A stretch of 40,012 nt of DNA from SAR116 cluster bacterium MED-G06. GTDB lineage: Bacteria > Pseudomonadota > Alphaproteobacteria > Puniceispirillales > Puniceispirillaceae. The DNA lies in contig NTKV01000005.1 in assembly GCA_002457745.1 (NCBI GenBank), positions 1 through 40,012 on the forward strand, given 5' to 3'. Position numbers and translations under genes: made by a program. How positions within the stretch are numbered: the stretch's first letter is position 1; every line of letters starts with the position of its first letter. The notes below the pieces were generated by a model. That model saw nothing but the letters and a program-made list of their open reading frames with translations. It was not told where the DNA came from and did no database searches. This document shows positions 18,809 to 29,666 of the stretch, in pieces.

Positions 18809-21800
18809 TCAGGCTACGGCGACGTCACGGATTCGCTCGGCGGTCTGAAGATCGACCGAGACCAGCTTCGAAATGCCGCGCTGTTCCATGGTCACACCGA
18901 ACAACCTGTCCATTCGTGCCATTGTCATCCGGTGATGCGTGATCACCAGGAATCGGGTGCCGGTCTTGTTGGCAATCTCGCGCAGAAGATCGCAGAACCG
19001 CGCCACGTTGGTGTCGTCAAGCGGCGCATCGACCTCGTCAAGGACGCAGATCGGAGCCGGGTTTGTCAGAAACACCGCAAAGATCATGGCCAGCGCTGTC
19101 AGCGCCTGCTCGCCACCGGACAGAAGCGACAGCGACTGCAGACGCTTGCCGGGTGGCTGCGCCAGAATTTCCAGCCCGGCCTCCAGCGGATCATCCGATT
19201 CCGTCAGTTGCAGTTCGGCGGTGCCACCGCCAAACAGGATCTTGAACAGGTCGCGGAAATGTCCGTTCACTGTGGCAAAGCTGCTGAGAAGCTGTTCCCG
19301 GCCCTGACGGTTCAGGCGGGAAATGGCGGTGCGAAGCTTGTCGATGGCAGCGACCAGATCTTCGGCCTCGGTCTCCATCGACTCGATCCGTGTGGCCACC
19401 TCTTCCATTTCCGCCTCGGCGCGCAGGTTTACCGGGCCGATGGTGTCGCGCTCACGGATCAATCTCTGGACGCGGTCCTCAAGGCTGGTCAGATCACCAA
19501 GCGTTCCGGCGTCCTCGGTCTCGGCAAGCGCGGCAAGACCGTCCGGGCCGCAGGCAAGCTTGTCCTCAATCTGGACAAGAAGAACGCGGCGGGTTTCTTC
19601 GGCGCGTTCGCGCGCGCCTTCCGCCCGGATCTGCGACTCGCGACCTTCGGCAAGGGTGGCATCGGCCTCGCGCTGTGCTGTTTCCGCCTCGGCCAGAGCC
19701 GCTTCCGCAGTGCGAAGCGCGTCGGCAGCCTGCTGGCGAAGGGTCTCGGCTTCATCAAGCCTGTCAGCAAGGGCATGACGCTGCGCGGCAATCTCATCTG
19801 GTTTGGCCGCAAGCGTCTGCTGTTCGGCATCTGCTTCGGCAAGGCGGGCCTGCATCTGTTCAACCCGCGCCACGGCACCGGCCTGTCTTTCCTGCCACTG
19901 CGCGGTTTCGGCGGCGCAGGATTGCTGGCGGTCACGCGCCGCGCGCAGCGTTGCTGCCAGCTGTGATTCGGCCTGCATGGCCTCGGCAAGGTGGCCACGC
20001 TGGGTTTCGGCTGCCTGCCGGGCTTCGTTTTCTGCGGCGGCCAGCGCGGCATCGTCACCCAGCGCTGCCGCGTCGGTCTGGGCAACGGCAAGATCGGCCC
20101 GCATTGTCGCCAGGCCTGATTGCAGGTCACCAGCACGTTCTTCGGAAGCGGCGAGGCGCAGACGGCAGCTCTCCTCATCACGGCGGGCGGTGGCAAGTGC
20201 CTGCTCGGCGGTGGCAGCAGCGCCCCGGCAGGTGGCCTGCGTGTCCCGCGCGGCGGCAAGGGCGGCCTCTGCCTCTTCAAGGGCGGTGGCAAGTCGGCTT
20301 TCGCTCGCAGCGGCCTCGGCAAAGCCGGCCTGCAATTCTTCAAGACGTTGCCGTTGACGAATGCGCTCGGCACCGGCATCGCTGGCGCCTGTCTTGCGAA
20401 CAAATCCGTCCCAGCGCCACAGGCCACCATCCGGTGTGGTCAGCGCCTGACCGGGCCTCAGGTCAGGCTGCATTACCTGTGCCTCGCTGCTTGACGAGAC
20501 AATACCGATCCCGGCAAGGGCGGCGGCAAGCTCGGGCGCGCCGCTTATGTGAGCTGCAAGCGGGGTGCTGCCTTCCGGCGGCAATAGGCCGGTGGCATCT
20601 GCGCCGCCGCGCCAGTAAGCCATCTCGCCGCTTCCTGCCGGCGCTGACAGTTCATCGGCAAGACAGGCTGTCAGCGCAGCTTCCATACCGTCGGAAACAG
20701 ACAGGCTGTCGAGGATCGGAATATCGTTGCCGCCGTCGCTTCCGGCCAGCAGGTAGCCAAGCGCGTCGATTTCGGCCTGAAGACGGGCATTCTGTGTCGT
20801 GGCTTCACGATGGGCTTGCTGTGCTGAGTCCGATGTTGCCTGGGCGCTGGTCAGTCCCTCTTCGGCTGTGGCCAGCGCCGCTGTGGCCTTGGTGGCGTCT
20901 GTCTGTGCGGCTTCAAGTGTGATGGCTGCTGATCCGGCGGCCGCGGTCAGGCTGTCGAGTGAAATGCCGGCAAGCGAGGCTTCGGCCCCGGCGATCCGAC
21001 GTTCCAGATCGCCAATCCGTGTGGCCAGCGCGTCGCGGGTGCTGACGGCCGCGCGAACCCGGCCGGCGGCTTCCGCAAGGGCTGCGTCAGCGGCGTCGGC
21101 CTCGGCGCGGATGGCCGTCAGCCTGTCTGCTGCCGCGGCGCGCTGTGGCTCTGCATCATCAATCTGTTGCTGAAGCTCGGTTGCCTCACGCTGAAGCCGT
21201 GCCATGGCCTCGCCGGCGTCGCCGCGGAGGCTTTCCTCGCGCCCGATATCGTCGCGCATCTGTGCCTGTTGGGCGGTAACCCGTTCGATGGCGTGGCGTA
21301 CCCGCTCCTCCTCGCGGTCCAGCTCGTCACGACCGATGGACAGGCGCTGGAACTCGGCAGCCCGTGCCACCTCGGTCTCGCGAAGTTCTGGCAAGGTGGC
21401 CGCCTTTTCGGCCCGCACCGTGGCGCAGGCGGCTGCCGCCTCGGTACGTTCGGCAGTGATTGACCGGGCAGAGCGAAGGGCGTCTTCAGCATCGGCAAGC
21501 GCTGTTTCCGCGCCGCTCCACCGCGCCATCAGAAGCTGTGCGTCTGCCTTGCGGATGCGGTCGGCAACCGAGCGGTAGCGGGCGGCCTGGCGGGCCTGTT
21601 TGCGAAGCGAATCACGCTGTTCGACAAGGCCGGCAATCACATCATCAAGCCGTTCGAGGTTTGTTTCGGCCCCGCGAAGGCGAAGCTCGGCCTCGTGCCG
21701 GCGGGCGTGAAGTCCGCGAATGTTGGCAGCCTCTTCAAGAAGGGCGCGGCGGTCGACAGGTTTTGCGCCGACAATCGCCCCGATCCGCCCCTGCGACACC

Positions 21801-22228
21801 ATCCCCGAGGAACGTGCGCCAGTGGCCGAATCCGCGAACAGAAGCTGCACATCCTTGGCCCGTGCCGGCCTGGCATTCACATAGAAGCTGCTTCCCTTGC
21901 CACGTTCGATCTTGCGGGTGATCTCGATTTCGTCATCGTCATTGAAATCGCTTGGTGCGGAGCGGTTGCTATTGTCGAGATTCAGGGTGATTTCGGCAAG
22001 ATTTCGGGCCGGGCGCTGGTCTGTGCCAGCGAAGATGATGTCGTCCATCTCGGCCCCGCGCATCTGCCGCGCGTTGCTTTCGCCCATGATCCAGCGAAGC
22101 CCTTCGACAATATTCGATTTTCCACAGCCATTCGGCCCGACGATGCCGGTCAGCCCGTCATCGATCTCCACCTCCGCACTTTCGGCGAAGGATTTGAAGC
22201 CGGTCATTTTCAGACTGCGGAATTTCAC
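18809..22228 (-). CDS. smc: Chromosome segregation protein SMC
   Basis: MKFRSLKMTGFKSFAESAEVEI, Walker A GPNGCGKSNIVEGLRW, C-terminal LLSGGEQALTALAMIFAVFLTNPAPICVLDEVDAPLDDTNV, long coiled coil. Confidence 0.98.
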   Translation of the reverse strand: MKFRSLKMTGFKSFAESAEVEIDDGLTGIVGPNGCGKSNIVEGLRWIMGESNARQMRGAEMDDIIFAGTDQRPARNLAEITLNLDNSNRSAPSDFNDDDEIEITRKIERGKGSSFYVNARPARAKDVQLLFADSATGARSSGMVSQGRIGAIVGAKPVDRRALLEEAANIRGLHARRHEAELRLRGAETNLERLDDVIAGLVEQRDSLRKQARQAARYRSVADRIRKADAQLLMARWSGAETALADAEDALRSARSITAERTEAAAACATVRAEKAATLPELRETEVARAAEFQRLSIGRDELDREEERVRHAIERVTAQQAQMRDDIGREESLRGDAGEAMARLQREATELQQQIDDAEPQRAAAADRLTAIRAEADAADAALAEAAGRVRAAVSTRDALATRIGDLERRIAGAEASLAGISLDSLTAAAGSAAITLEAAQTDATKATAALATAEEGLTSAQATSDSAQQAHREATTQNARLQAEIDALGYLLAGSDGGNDIPILDSLSVSDGMEAALTACLADELSAPAGSGEMAYWRGGADATGLLPPEGSTPLAAHISGAPELAAALAGIGIVSSSSEAQVMQPDLRPGQALTTPDGGLWRWDGFVRKTGASDAGAERIRQRQRLEELQAGFAEAAASESRLATALEEAEAALAAARDTQATCRGAAATAEQALATARRDEESCRLRLAASEERAGDLQSGLATMRADLAVAQTDAAALGDDAALAAAENEARQAAETQRGHLAEAMQAESQLAATLRAARDRQQSCAAETAQWQERQAGAVARVEQMQARLAEADAEQQTLAAKPDEIAAQRHALADRLDEAETLRQQAADALRTAEAALAEAETAQREADATLAEGRESQIRAEGARERAEETRRVLLVQIEDKLACGPDGLAALAETEDAGTLGDLTSLEDRVQRLIRERDTIGPVNLRAEAEMEEVATRIESMETEAEDLVAAIDKLRTAISRLNRQGREQLLSSFATVNGHFRDLFKILFGGGTAELQLTESDDPLEAGLEILAQPPGKRLQSLSLLSGGEQALTALAMIFAVFLTNPAPICVLDEVDAPLDDTNVARFCDLLREIANKTGTRFLVITHHRMTMARMDRLFGVTMEQRGISKLVSVDLQTAERIRDVAVA

Positions 22229-22273
22229 GTAACGCTACCGGCCCGCCGGGGCTCAAGACCAATCACCATGCGA

Positions 22274-22918
22274 CTAGGCGCCGAACGCGCTCAACGCCTC
22301 GGCGAATTCTTTATAATCCATGTTGCCGGCAAGCGTCATGTCGTCATTCACCACAAAGGTAGGGGTGGAACTGACCTTCCAGGCATCAATTCCCTGCTGG
22401 CGCAGATTCACCAGACCTTCGAGGAGTTGCCGGTTGCGCATGATGCTGTTGAACTCGTCGGAACCGACACCGGCGAGGCGGGCCATCTTCTGAAGCTCGG
22501 CGACCGGATCGGCGGCGCGAACCCAGACAGGCTGCTTGGCCAGAAGCATCTTCACGAGCGGGAAGAATTTTGATTCCGGTACAGCCCGGACAAGCGCATG
22601 TGCGCGAAGCGCCAGACCATCCAGCGGGAACGGGCGCATCTCGAACCTGACGAGCCCCTCGTCAATGAGCTTTGCCTTCACCTTGGGATAGGTGTTGTTG
22701 TGGAAATCCGCGCAATGCCCACAGGTCATCGAATAATATTCGGCGACATGGATGGGGGCTGATGCCTCGCCTTCAATGCGTGGCGCCAGTGCCCGCTCAA
22801 GCAGATCATCCGCCGCCAGAGCGGTGCCGCCGGCCAGCATCATGGCTGTTGTTGCGAGGGTGCCGGTGGCAAAGCCGCGGCGGGTCATCAGAAAGGGTGT
22901 CGAGCTGTCATGTTCCAT
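22274..22918 (-). CDS. DsbA-family thiol:disulfide oxidoreductase
   Basis: Twin-arginine/Sec-like leader MTRRGFATGTLATTAMM, AEYYSMTCGHCADFHNNTYP active site, TPTFVVND cis-Pro region. Confidence 0.92.
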   Translation of the reverse strand: MEHDSSTPFLMTRRGFATGTLATTAMMLAGGTALAADDLLERALAPRIEGEASAPIHVAEYYSMTCGHCADFHNNTYPKVKAKLIDEGLVRFEMRPFPLDGLALRAHALVRAVPESKFFPLVKMLLAKQPVWVRAADPVAELQKMARLAGVGSDEFNSIMRNRQLLEGLVNLRQQGIDAWKVSSTPTFVVNDDMTLAGNMDYKEFAEALSAFGA

Positions 22919-22996
22919 AGCGTCACAATAGCCAAACAGCCTTGACTGGGCAATGCGGATTCACGCAGATGTCCGCATCTCGCCATGATGTGAGCA

Positions 22997-23461
22997 TCAC
23001 TCGGCTGTGCCAAGCCGGCGCAGCGCTGCACGAAGCTCCGGCGAGGACACTTTTTTCAGCTTCGCGTCAAGTTCCCAGATCTGTTTCGGATCCGGAGCCG
23101 GCGGGGTTTCAAGGGTGTTGCGGAGCGATTCCGTGCTTGGCGGTGGCAGCGTCTGGATGAAGACCAGGTTGCTGATGGCGCGATAGCCGAAAGCGGCATT
23201 CACCCGCTCGATGATTGGCTGTTTCATCTGCAGGGCAATCGGGCCATATCCACTGGCAATCGCCAGTTTCAGCGTGCCGCCACCATCACGCGACAGGTTC
23301 ATCTGCGACGGACGGCTCCAGACGGCGATGTCGCCAGCGATCATCGGCCATTGCGAGACCAGCCTGCTGATGATGAAGCCGCGCTTTTGCACGCTTGGCG
23401 CGACCATGCCGTCAATCATGCCGGCAAGGTGGGTCATTCGCTTTTTGCGTGTCGGGGCCAT
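22997..23461 (-). CDS. DUF721 (DciA-like) protein
   Basis: Translation from MAPTRKKRMTHLAGMIDGMVAPSVQKRGFIISRLVSQWPMIAGDIAVWSRP; next to and divergent from mutY. The ORF track extends to 23563. Confidence 0.8.
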   Translation of the reverse strand: MAPTRKKRMTHLAGMIDGMVAPSVQKRGFIISRLVSQWPMIAGDIAVWSRPSQMNLSRDGGGTLKLAIASGYGPIALQMKQPIIERVNAAFGYRAISNLVFIQTLPPPSTESLRNTLETPPAPDPKQIWELDAKLKKVSSPELRAALRRLGTAE

Positions 23462-23587
23462 GTCCTGTCCGGGTTGTTGGATGGCGGTACCACAGTCTAG
23501 CACAGCGCCGCTGGTGCGACCATTCTGCAACGCATCAGGCGCCAGCCAGCGTTGAACGGGCAACGGGGCTGTGCCAGTCTCGCCGCC

Positions 23588-24649
23588 ATGACCCGTTCAG
23601 CCACACCAAAAGCGGATTTTCCGGCGTCCGCGATTTTCGACTGGTACGACCGGCACGGGCGAAGCCTGCCCTGGCGGCATCGCTGGCCCGATCTGGCCCC
23701 GGCCTATCATGTCTGGCTCTCCGAAATCATGTTGCAACAGACCGTGGTGGCAACGGTGATCCCCTATTTTCTGGACTTCACCCGGCGCTGGCCAGATGTG
23801 TGCAGCCTTGCGAATGCCAGCAACGAAGATGTGATGGCGGCCTGGGCAGGGCTTGGATATTATGCGCGGGCACGCAATCTCCATCGTGCCGCCAGACAGG
23901 TTTGCGATGACCATGGCGGACAGTTCCCCTCGGATGTCCCGGGGCTTCGCGAGCTTCCCGGAATCGGTCCCTACACCGCCGGTGCGATCGCCGCTATTGC
24001 CTTTGGCCGGCAGAGCACTGTCATCGACGGCAACATCGAGCGGGTGATGGCCCGCTATTTTGCGATCTCGACCCCTTTGCCAGCGGCGAAGGTGGAAATC
24101 GGACAGCATTATGATGCCATTCGGCCGTCGGAGCGCCCGTCGGATTTCCCGCAGGCGCTGATGGATTTTGCGAATGCTGTCTGCACACCGAAATCGCCGG
24201 CATGTCTCGCCTGTCCGCTTGCCGCCGGATGTGCGGCGCGCGCCGCCGGCACACCCGAGGCCTGGCCGGTCAAGGCGCCGAAGAAATCAAAGCCGGAACG
24301 GCGCGGTATTGCCTATGTGGCGATTGACAAGGGGGGTCAGGCTTTCATGGTCACCCGACCGGAAACAGGCATGCTTGGCGGTATGCTTGCCTTTCCCTCG
24401 GCTGGATGGACGCCAGCCGACCCGGCCTATGATCCCGCCGTTCCGGAGGCCGGCGTTCCGTTTGCGGCCAACTGGAAACTGGCCGCGGAACCGGTGACCC
24501 ATGTCTTCACCCATTTCTCGCTGAGCATGGATGTCATGGTGGCGAGGCTCCCCGGCGCCGGTATGGCAGAATCATGGGGAAGGGTGCGGCCAGCCAGCCT
24601 GCCGACATTGATGCGCAAGGTCTGGGACGCGGCCCAGAAGACAGGCTGA
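23588..24649 (+). CDS. mutY: A/G-specific adenine glycosylase
   Basis: SEIMLQQTVVATVIPYF, LPGIGPYTAGAIAAIAFG, VIDGNIERVMARYF and Fe-S cysteines CTPKSPACLACPLAAGC. Confidence 0.97.
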   Translation: MTRSATPKADFPASAIFDWYDRHGRSLPWRHRWPDLAPAYHVWLSEIMLQQTVVATVIPYFLDFTRRWPDVCSLANASNEDVMAAWAGLGYYARARNLHRAARQVCDDHGGQFPSDVPGLRELPGIGPYTAGAIAAIAFGRQSTVIDGNIERVMARYFAISTPLPAAKVEIGQHYDAIRPSERPSDFPQALMDFANAVCTPKSPACLACPLAAGCAARAAGTPEAWPVKAPKKSKPERRGIAYVAIDKGGQAFMVTRPETGMLGGMLAFPSAGWTPADPAYDPAVPEAGVPFAANWKLAAEPVTHVFTHFSLSMDVMVARLPGAGMAESWGRVRPASLPTLMRKVWDAAQKTG

Positions 24650-24676
24650 GCCGTCGCCGAAAGAGGGCCTTGGACC

Positions 24677-26233
24677 CTAGTGGTTGAAATGGCGCATGCC
24701 GGTCAGGGCCATGACGATACCGGCGGCATCCGCGGCGGCGATCACCTTGTCGTCGGCCTTTGACCCGCCGGGCTGGATCACCGCTGTCGCGCCAGCCTCG
24801 ATCAATGCGGCCAGACCGTCGGCGAAGGGGAAGAAGGCATCCGAAGCTGCCACCGCCCCAATGGTGCGCGGCGCGTCCCACCCATGATGTGTGGCGGTGT
24901 CACGGGCTTTCTGCGCAGCGATGCGGGCGGAGTCGACACGGCTCATCTGGCCGGCGCCAACGCCCACGGTGCAGCCCTCGCGGGCAAAGACAATGGCGTT
25001 CGATTTCACATGCTTGCAGACCCGCCAGGCAAACATCATGTCGGCAATCTGCTGCGCGTCGGGTTTCGCCGTGGTGACAATGGTCAGATCGCCTTCGGTG
25101 ATCGCGCCGTTGTCGCGCGACTGCGCGAGGAAGCCGCCACTGACCGTTTTGATCTTCACGGCATCGGCGGTGGGGTCCGGCATCGAACCGGTCAGCAGAA
25201 GCCGTAGATTCGGCTTGCTGGCCAGAATCGCGCGGGCCTCGTCATCTGCAGCTGGCGCAATCACAACTTCGGTGAAAATGCTGGTGATCCGTCTGGCGGT
25301 CTCGGCGTCCAGTGGCAGGTTGGCGGCGACGATACCGCCGAAGGCGCTCACTGGATCGGCGGCAAGGGCCGCGTCCCACGCCGCGGGAAGGTCAGCAGCC
25401 GATGCCACCCCGCAGGGATTGGCATGCTTGATGATGGCGATGGTTGGATCGGCGAATTCCGCGGCCAGTTCAAAGGCGGCATCGGTGTCATTCAGGTTGT
25501 TGTAGGACAGCGGTTTTCCCTGAATCTGTTCTGCGGTCGCGACACCCGGGCGTGCTGGCCCACCAGCATAGAGCGCTGCTTTCTGGTGCGGGTTCTCACC
25601 ATAGCGCAGTTCCTGAAGACGACGCCCTGACAGGGTCATGGAATCACCGAATTCATCCCCCGCCATCCAGTCGGCGATGGCCCGGTCATAGGCCGCTGTC
25701 CGCGCAAACACCTTGCCGGCAAGGTGGCGGCGTGTGTTGCCACCGACATCACCGTCCTGCTGCAGCTCGGCAAGGACGCTGTCATAATCCGCCGGATCGC
25801 AGACAACGGTGACGAATTGATGATTCTTTGCCGCCGCGCGAAGCATCGCCGGGCCACCGATGTCGATATATTCAACCAGCGTGGCAAAATCATCGGTCTT
25901 GGCGCGCTGCGCCTCGAACGGGTAGAGATTGACCGCCAGCAGGTCGATGCCGCCGATCTGTTGCGCGTGCATCGCGGCGCGGTGATCCTCATTGTCACGC
26001 CGCGCAAGCAGGCCGCCATGAATCTTCGGATGAAGGGTCTTCACGCGGCCATCCATGATTTCCGGGAAGCCGGTGACCTCGGAGACATCGGTGACCTCGA
26101 TCCCGGCGTCGCGCAGGCTTCTGGCGGTGCCGCCCGTCGACAGGATATCAAATCCCGCACTGACCAGGCCGGTGGCAAAATCAATCAGTCCGGTCTTGTC
26201 GGAAACGGAAAGAAGCGCGCGGCGAGCAGTCAT
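24677..26233 (-). CDS. purH: Bifunctional AICAR formyltransferase/IMP cyclohydrolase
   Basis: [42 protein letters not shown] and C-terminal [10 protein letters not shown]. Confidence 0.98.
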   Translation of the reverse strand: MTARRALLSVSDKTGLIDFATGLVSAGFDILSTGGTARSLRDAGIEVTDVSEVTGFPEIMDGRVKTLHPKIHGGLLARRDNEDHRAAMHAQQIGGIDLLAVNLYPFEAQRAKTDDFATLVEYIDIGGPAMLRAAAKNHQFVTVVCDPADYDSVLAELQQDGDVGGNTRRHLAGKVFARTAAYDRAIADWMAGDEFGDSMTLSGRRLQELRYGENPHQKAALYAGGPARPGVATAEQIQGKPLSYNNLNDTDAAFELAAEFADPTIAIIKHANPCGVASAADLPAAWDAALAADPVSAFGGIVAANLPLDAETARRITSIFTEVVIAPAADDEARAILASKPNLRLLLTGSMPDPTADAVKIKTVSGGFLAQSRDNGAITEGDLTIVTTAKPDAQQIADMMFAWRVCKHVKSNAIVFAREGCTVGVGAGQMSRVDSARIAAQKARDTATHHGWDAPRTIGAVAASDAFFPFADGLAALIEAGATAVIQPGGSKADDKVIAAADAAGIVMALTGMRHFNH

Positions 26234-26348
26234 GACGAGGGTGACTCCGGAAAGTGGTGACGGGATGGTGCCTGTGGCTGCCTTATGGCAAAGCGGTCAC
26301 CGAAAGGCAATGCAAAGCCGGGGCGAATGCGGGGCACAGTCAGGCCGG

Positions 26349-27977
26349 CTATTCGGTGCTTCGCGAAAAGGCCCAGCGGATTTCATGCGCGCCGGTGGTC
26401 CGGATATCACTGATGACGCTTTTCAGGATGATCTGCTGGCTTGCCTGGCGCACGCCATCCTCGAAATACACGGAATTGTCGATCTCGGTCACCGCGCCAT
26501 CCGCCTTGAAGGTCCAGCCGGTGCGACTTCCCCGAATCTTCATCAGCACGCTGCCATTGGCCAGGCTGGCTGCGGTCACCTTCGGATGAAGGTGGAAGCG
26601 CACAATCGCCAGATTCGGAATTTCACCCGGCGCGCCTGTATATTCGAGATGATCTGATCCCCGCAGATTGGCGCCGCCGGTCTTCAGATACAGCTTGCGA
26701 TGATGCAGGATGCCGTGCGACCGCTCGAACCCGTCATGCGATCCGATGGCAAGGATGCCCCCTGGCGCTTCCCCCACCTCGACGCCTGCGATGCCTGCAT
26801 ATCTGTTCTCGCGCGGGCTGGATGAATTCTGGTTGTCGAGGCCAAGGGTCGAATGTGCCGCCGTCGAACACATCACCCGGCGCAGTGTCGGGTCCGCCAT
26901 CATCTGCCCCGAATTGACGACAAGCTGGGTCGGGCCAACACTCATTTCAAAGCCAAGCGTGCCGAAGCCGCGGATGACACCGTCATTGTGATGGCCATCC
27001 CCGGCGCTGGCACCCTGGCCGCCAGGCACCGGATCGCCAGCGTCCATGATGATCACGGTACGGCCGCTTCCCACACGCAGAAATCCGGTGTAGGGCGCCT
27101 GCTGCACCGCCTTGCCGCGCACACCGGCACGAAGCATGGTTTCCTCAACCGTTTCGGCGCTAATCCTGCCGCCGCCATTGAAATGAGCGATCCGTCCATC
27201 GCCATGTCGCCACATGCGCGCTACCCCGCCCATGCGGGTTATGGCATCGCCGGTTGCCGTGCCATCAACGCCGGCAAGACTTGTCGCCATGCGGAATTCG
27301 ACAAGCTGGCGCATCAGGGTGATGTGACGGTCAGGCATGCGGCTGACATGGCCGCCATCGGGGTGGATGGCGAGTGCCAGCTTGCCTGCCAGCATGTCCT
27401 GAAGCGCCTCTATTCTGGCAGCATCGCTGCCAAGTGCCGCCTCGGCGAGGGCAATGCCGCGAAGCGCGCCGATCTGCCCATCTGTGGTGGTCATGCGCCG
27501 CCAGTCCATCGCAAGGCACCGGATCTGCATCTCGACATTATGTGCAAGCCTTGCCTGAAACGCCTCGTCGGCGGAATCACCGTACCAGCCGTAATTCATC
27601 GCCAGCATGGCCAGACGCGCCCCCATCAGGTCGGGGCGCCAGTCAGGGAGGCGCCATGTCTGGTTGGCGTCGATCCAGTCGCTGATCAGATCGCGAACAC
27701 GGCTACGCGCTTCGATGCTGCCTTCGGCACGCAAATCGCGAAGCCAGGCAAAGCTGGCAAAACTCTCGTCATCATTCGAGGGATCAATCCTGAAGGCCAG
27801 AATGTCGCCACCGCGGGTGGCATCGCCGCGCCACGGGTCCTGTAGACCGGGGCGAAGGGCTTCGCGCCCACGTCCGCGAAGTTGCCAGCCAAACAGACCT
27901 GACTGCCTGTAAAGCTTCTCGATTCCTGACAGGCGCATCTGCGGCGCCCGGCTATGCGTGCCCCTGTCTGCTGTCAT
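26349..27977 (-). CDS. Heparinase II/III family protein
   Basis: N-terminal alpha toroid, then GFGTLGFEMSVGPTQLVVNSGQ and AAHSTLGLDNQNSS; located between purH and rsmB, a common alphaproteobacterial order. Confidence 0.93.
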   Translation of the reverse strand: MTADRGTHSRAPQMRLSGIEKLYRQSGLFGWQLRGRGREALRPGLQDPWRGDATRGGDILAFRIDPSNDDESFASFAWLRDLRAEGSIEARSRVRDLISDWIDANQTWRLPDWRPDLMGARLAMLAMNYGWYGDSADEAFQARLAHNVEMQIRCLAMDWRRMTTTDGQIGALRGIALAEAALGSDAARIEALQDMLAGKLALAIHPDGGHVSRMPDRHITLMRQLVEFRMATSLAGVDGTATGDAITRMGGVARMWRHGDGRIAHFNGGGRISAETVEETMLRAGVRGKAVQQAPYTGFLRVGSGRTVIIMDAGDPVPGGQGASAGDGHHNDGVIRGFGTLGFEMSVGPTQLVVNSGQMMADPTLRRVMCSTAAHSTLGLDNQNSSSPRENRYAGIAGVEVGEAPGGILAIGSHDGFERSHGILHHRKLYLKTGGANLRGSDHLEYTGAPGEIPNLAIVRFHLHPKVTAASLANGSVLMKIRGSRTGWTFKADGAVTEIDNSVYFEDGVRQASQQIILKSVISDIRTTGAHEIRWAFSRSTE

Positions 27978-28041
27978 GCTCTGGCTGTCATTGCTGTCGC
28001 CGTTACCCGTCCGTTTTCCGCTGGGAAAATGTCATGCTGTG

Positions 28042-29364
28042 TCATGCTGTCGATTTTAACCGCGCAACGAAAAAACCATCAACTCCGCCAAGGCTGGCAA
28101 AGTCCGAAGGCACAATGCGCATCATCCCCTTGTCGGTCAGCGCCGGCGCAAACGCACCAGCCTCTTCCCGGCTCACCGGGTCGATGGCTATTCTGTCCTT
28201 CAGCTCGGCTGTCACCTTGTCGATGACAGCCTCACCTTCTTCATGTTGCAGCGAACAGGTGGCGTAAATGAGGCAGCCTCCTGGCTCGAGCCAGCCGACG
28301 GCACGCTTTATCAGCGCCTGCTGGATTCCGGCAAGGCTGACAAGATCGGTGGCATCGCGGTGCCGCAGCACGTCGGGACGGCGACGCAGGGTGCCGGTGG
28401 CCGAGCAGGGGGCATCGATCAGCACGGCATCGACCGTTTCGCGCGGGGTGAATTTGCGCCCGTCGGTGGCAACCAGCGTCGCGCTCATCCCAAGCCTGCC
28501 AAGATTGCGTTCGAGGATTTCCAGTCTCTGTTTCGAGCTGTCCACCGCCGTGACGCGCGCACCGGCAGCGATCAGCTGCGCGGTCTTTCCGCCCGGGGCG
28601 GCGCACAGATCGACGACATGACGCCCGGCGATATCTCCGAACAGGGCGGCTGGCACCGCGGCGGCAGCGTCCTGAACCCACCAGTGGCCTTCGTCGAATC
28701 CGTCGAGCCGTGTGGGGTCGCCATCGAAATCGCGGCGCACGGTGCGCCCGTCGATCAATGTGCCGTCAAGAATGTCGGCCCAGTCCTCGGCATCGCCCTT
28801 CGGCGTGATGTCGAGGGTCGGGGGCTGCATCATCAGCTCCATCATCTGGCGGGTGCGGCCAACGCCATAGTGCTGGCGCCAGCTCTTGCGCAGCCAGTCC
28901 GGCAGATTATCCTCGACATCGGTCGCCGACAGCAGGGTTTCTGCCTCGCGCGACAGCCGGCGCATGACAGCGTTGGTCAGCCCGGTCAGCCTGTCAAAAC
29001 CGCCAGCCCGCATCAGGTCGACGGTGCTGTTCACCGCGGCATGTGCGCCGGTTTCAAGGAACAGCAGCTGGGCCGCGCCAATGCGAAGAATATGGATGGC
29101 GTCACGGGCCTTTCCGGCCGGCGGCTTGGTCATCAGCGTGCCGAGAATACGGTCGATCTGGCCACCCCGGCGAAGACAGGTTGTGACCAGAAGGCGAGCA
29201 AAGGCGCGGTCGCGTGGCTCAAGGGGGGCGGCCCGGCGCATCGCCATGTCGAGATAACGGCCGTCATCAACAGATTTCAGGATTTCAAAGGCCGCCATGC
29301 GGCTGTCGATGCCGGCAGAGTCCCGGTCAGGGGGGGTCCGGTGGGGCGCGTCGTTCTGCGGCAT
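28042..29364 (-). CDS. rsmB: 16S rRNA (cytosine-C5)-methyltransferase RsmB/Sun family
   Basis: NusB-like N-terminal domain, DLCAAPGGKTAQLIAAGARVTAVD, VLIDAPCSATGTLRRRPDV and YATCSLQHEEGE. Confidence 0.95.
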   Translation of the reverse strand: MPQNDAPHRTPPDRDSAGIDSRMAAFEILKSVDDGRYLDMAMRRAAPLEPRDRAFARLLVTTCLRRGGQIDRILGTLMTKPPAGKARDAIHILRIGAAQLLFLETGAHAAVNSTVDLMRAGGFDRLTGLTNAVMRRLSREAETLLSATDVEDNLPDWLRKSWRQHYGVGRTRQMMELMMQPPTLDITPKGDAEDWADILDGTLIDGRTVRRDFDGDPTRLDGFDEGHWWVQDAAAAVPAALFGDIAGRHVVDLCAAPGGKTAQLIAAGARVTAVDSSKQRLEILERNLGRLGMSATLVATDGRKFTPRETVDAVLIDAPCSATGTLRRRPDVLRHRDATDLVSLAGIQQALIKRAVGWLEPGGCLIYATCSLQHEEGEAVIDKVTAELKDRIAIDPVSREEAGAFAPALTDKGMMRIVPSDFASLGGVDGFFVARLKSTA

Positions 29365-29411
29365 ACGGGCTCTTCTTGTCTTTGACTGTCCGAGGGGGCA
29401 TATAGGTTTTC

Positions 29412-29588
29412 ATGGACACTGACAAGACACAGGCCGAGAAAAGCGGCGCCGATGGCGATGATCCCGTCGAGACGGCCACCGACGAGGCTGCTGCCGCTGA
29501 AAGCCCGCGCGAATTCAACGGTCCCAAGGGGCCGGAGCCAACGCGCTATGGCGACTGGGAACAGAAGGGCCGCTGCAGCGATTTCTAG
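29412..29588 (+). CDS. DUF1674 (SDHAF4-like) protein
   Basis: 58-aa ORF ending EFNGPKGPEPTRYGDWEQKGRCSDF, the DUF1674 C-terminal signature. Below the ORF-track length limit. Confidence 0.92.
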   Translation: MDTDKTQAEKSGADGDDPVETATDEAAAAESPREFNGPKGPEPTRYGDWEQKGRCSDF

Positions 29589-29666
29589 CGCCGCGCGTAC
29601 CAGATACAAGGCATCCGCATCATACTGATCCCGCGATGCCGGGGGACCATCCATAACCTGCCTGCC

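Noticed and set aside
18764-20922. Plus-strand ORFs of 400 and 510 aa opposite smc
   Set aside because: Overlapping each other and fully antisense to the strongly supported smc; arginine/proline/alanine-rich shadow frames.
26853-27845. 330-aa plus-strand ORF opposite the heparinase gene
   Set aside because: Antisense frame; no coherent motifs, and the minus-strand heparinase call explains the region.
28243-29385. 380-aa plus-strand ORF opposite rsmB
   Set aside because: Antisense shadow of a confidently assigned gene.
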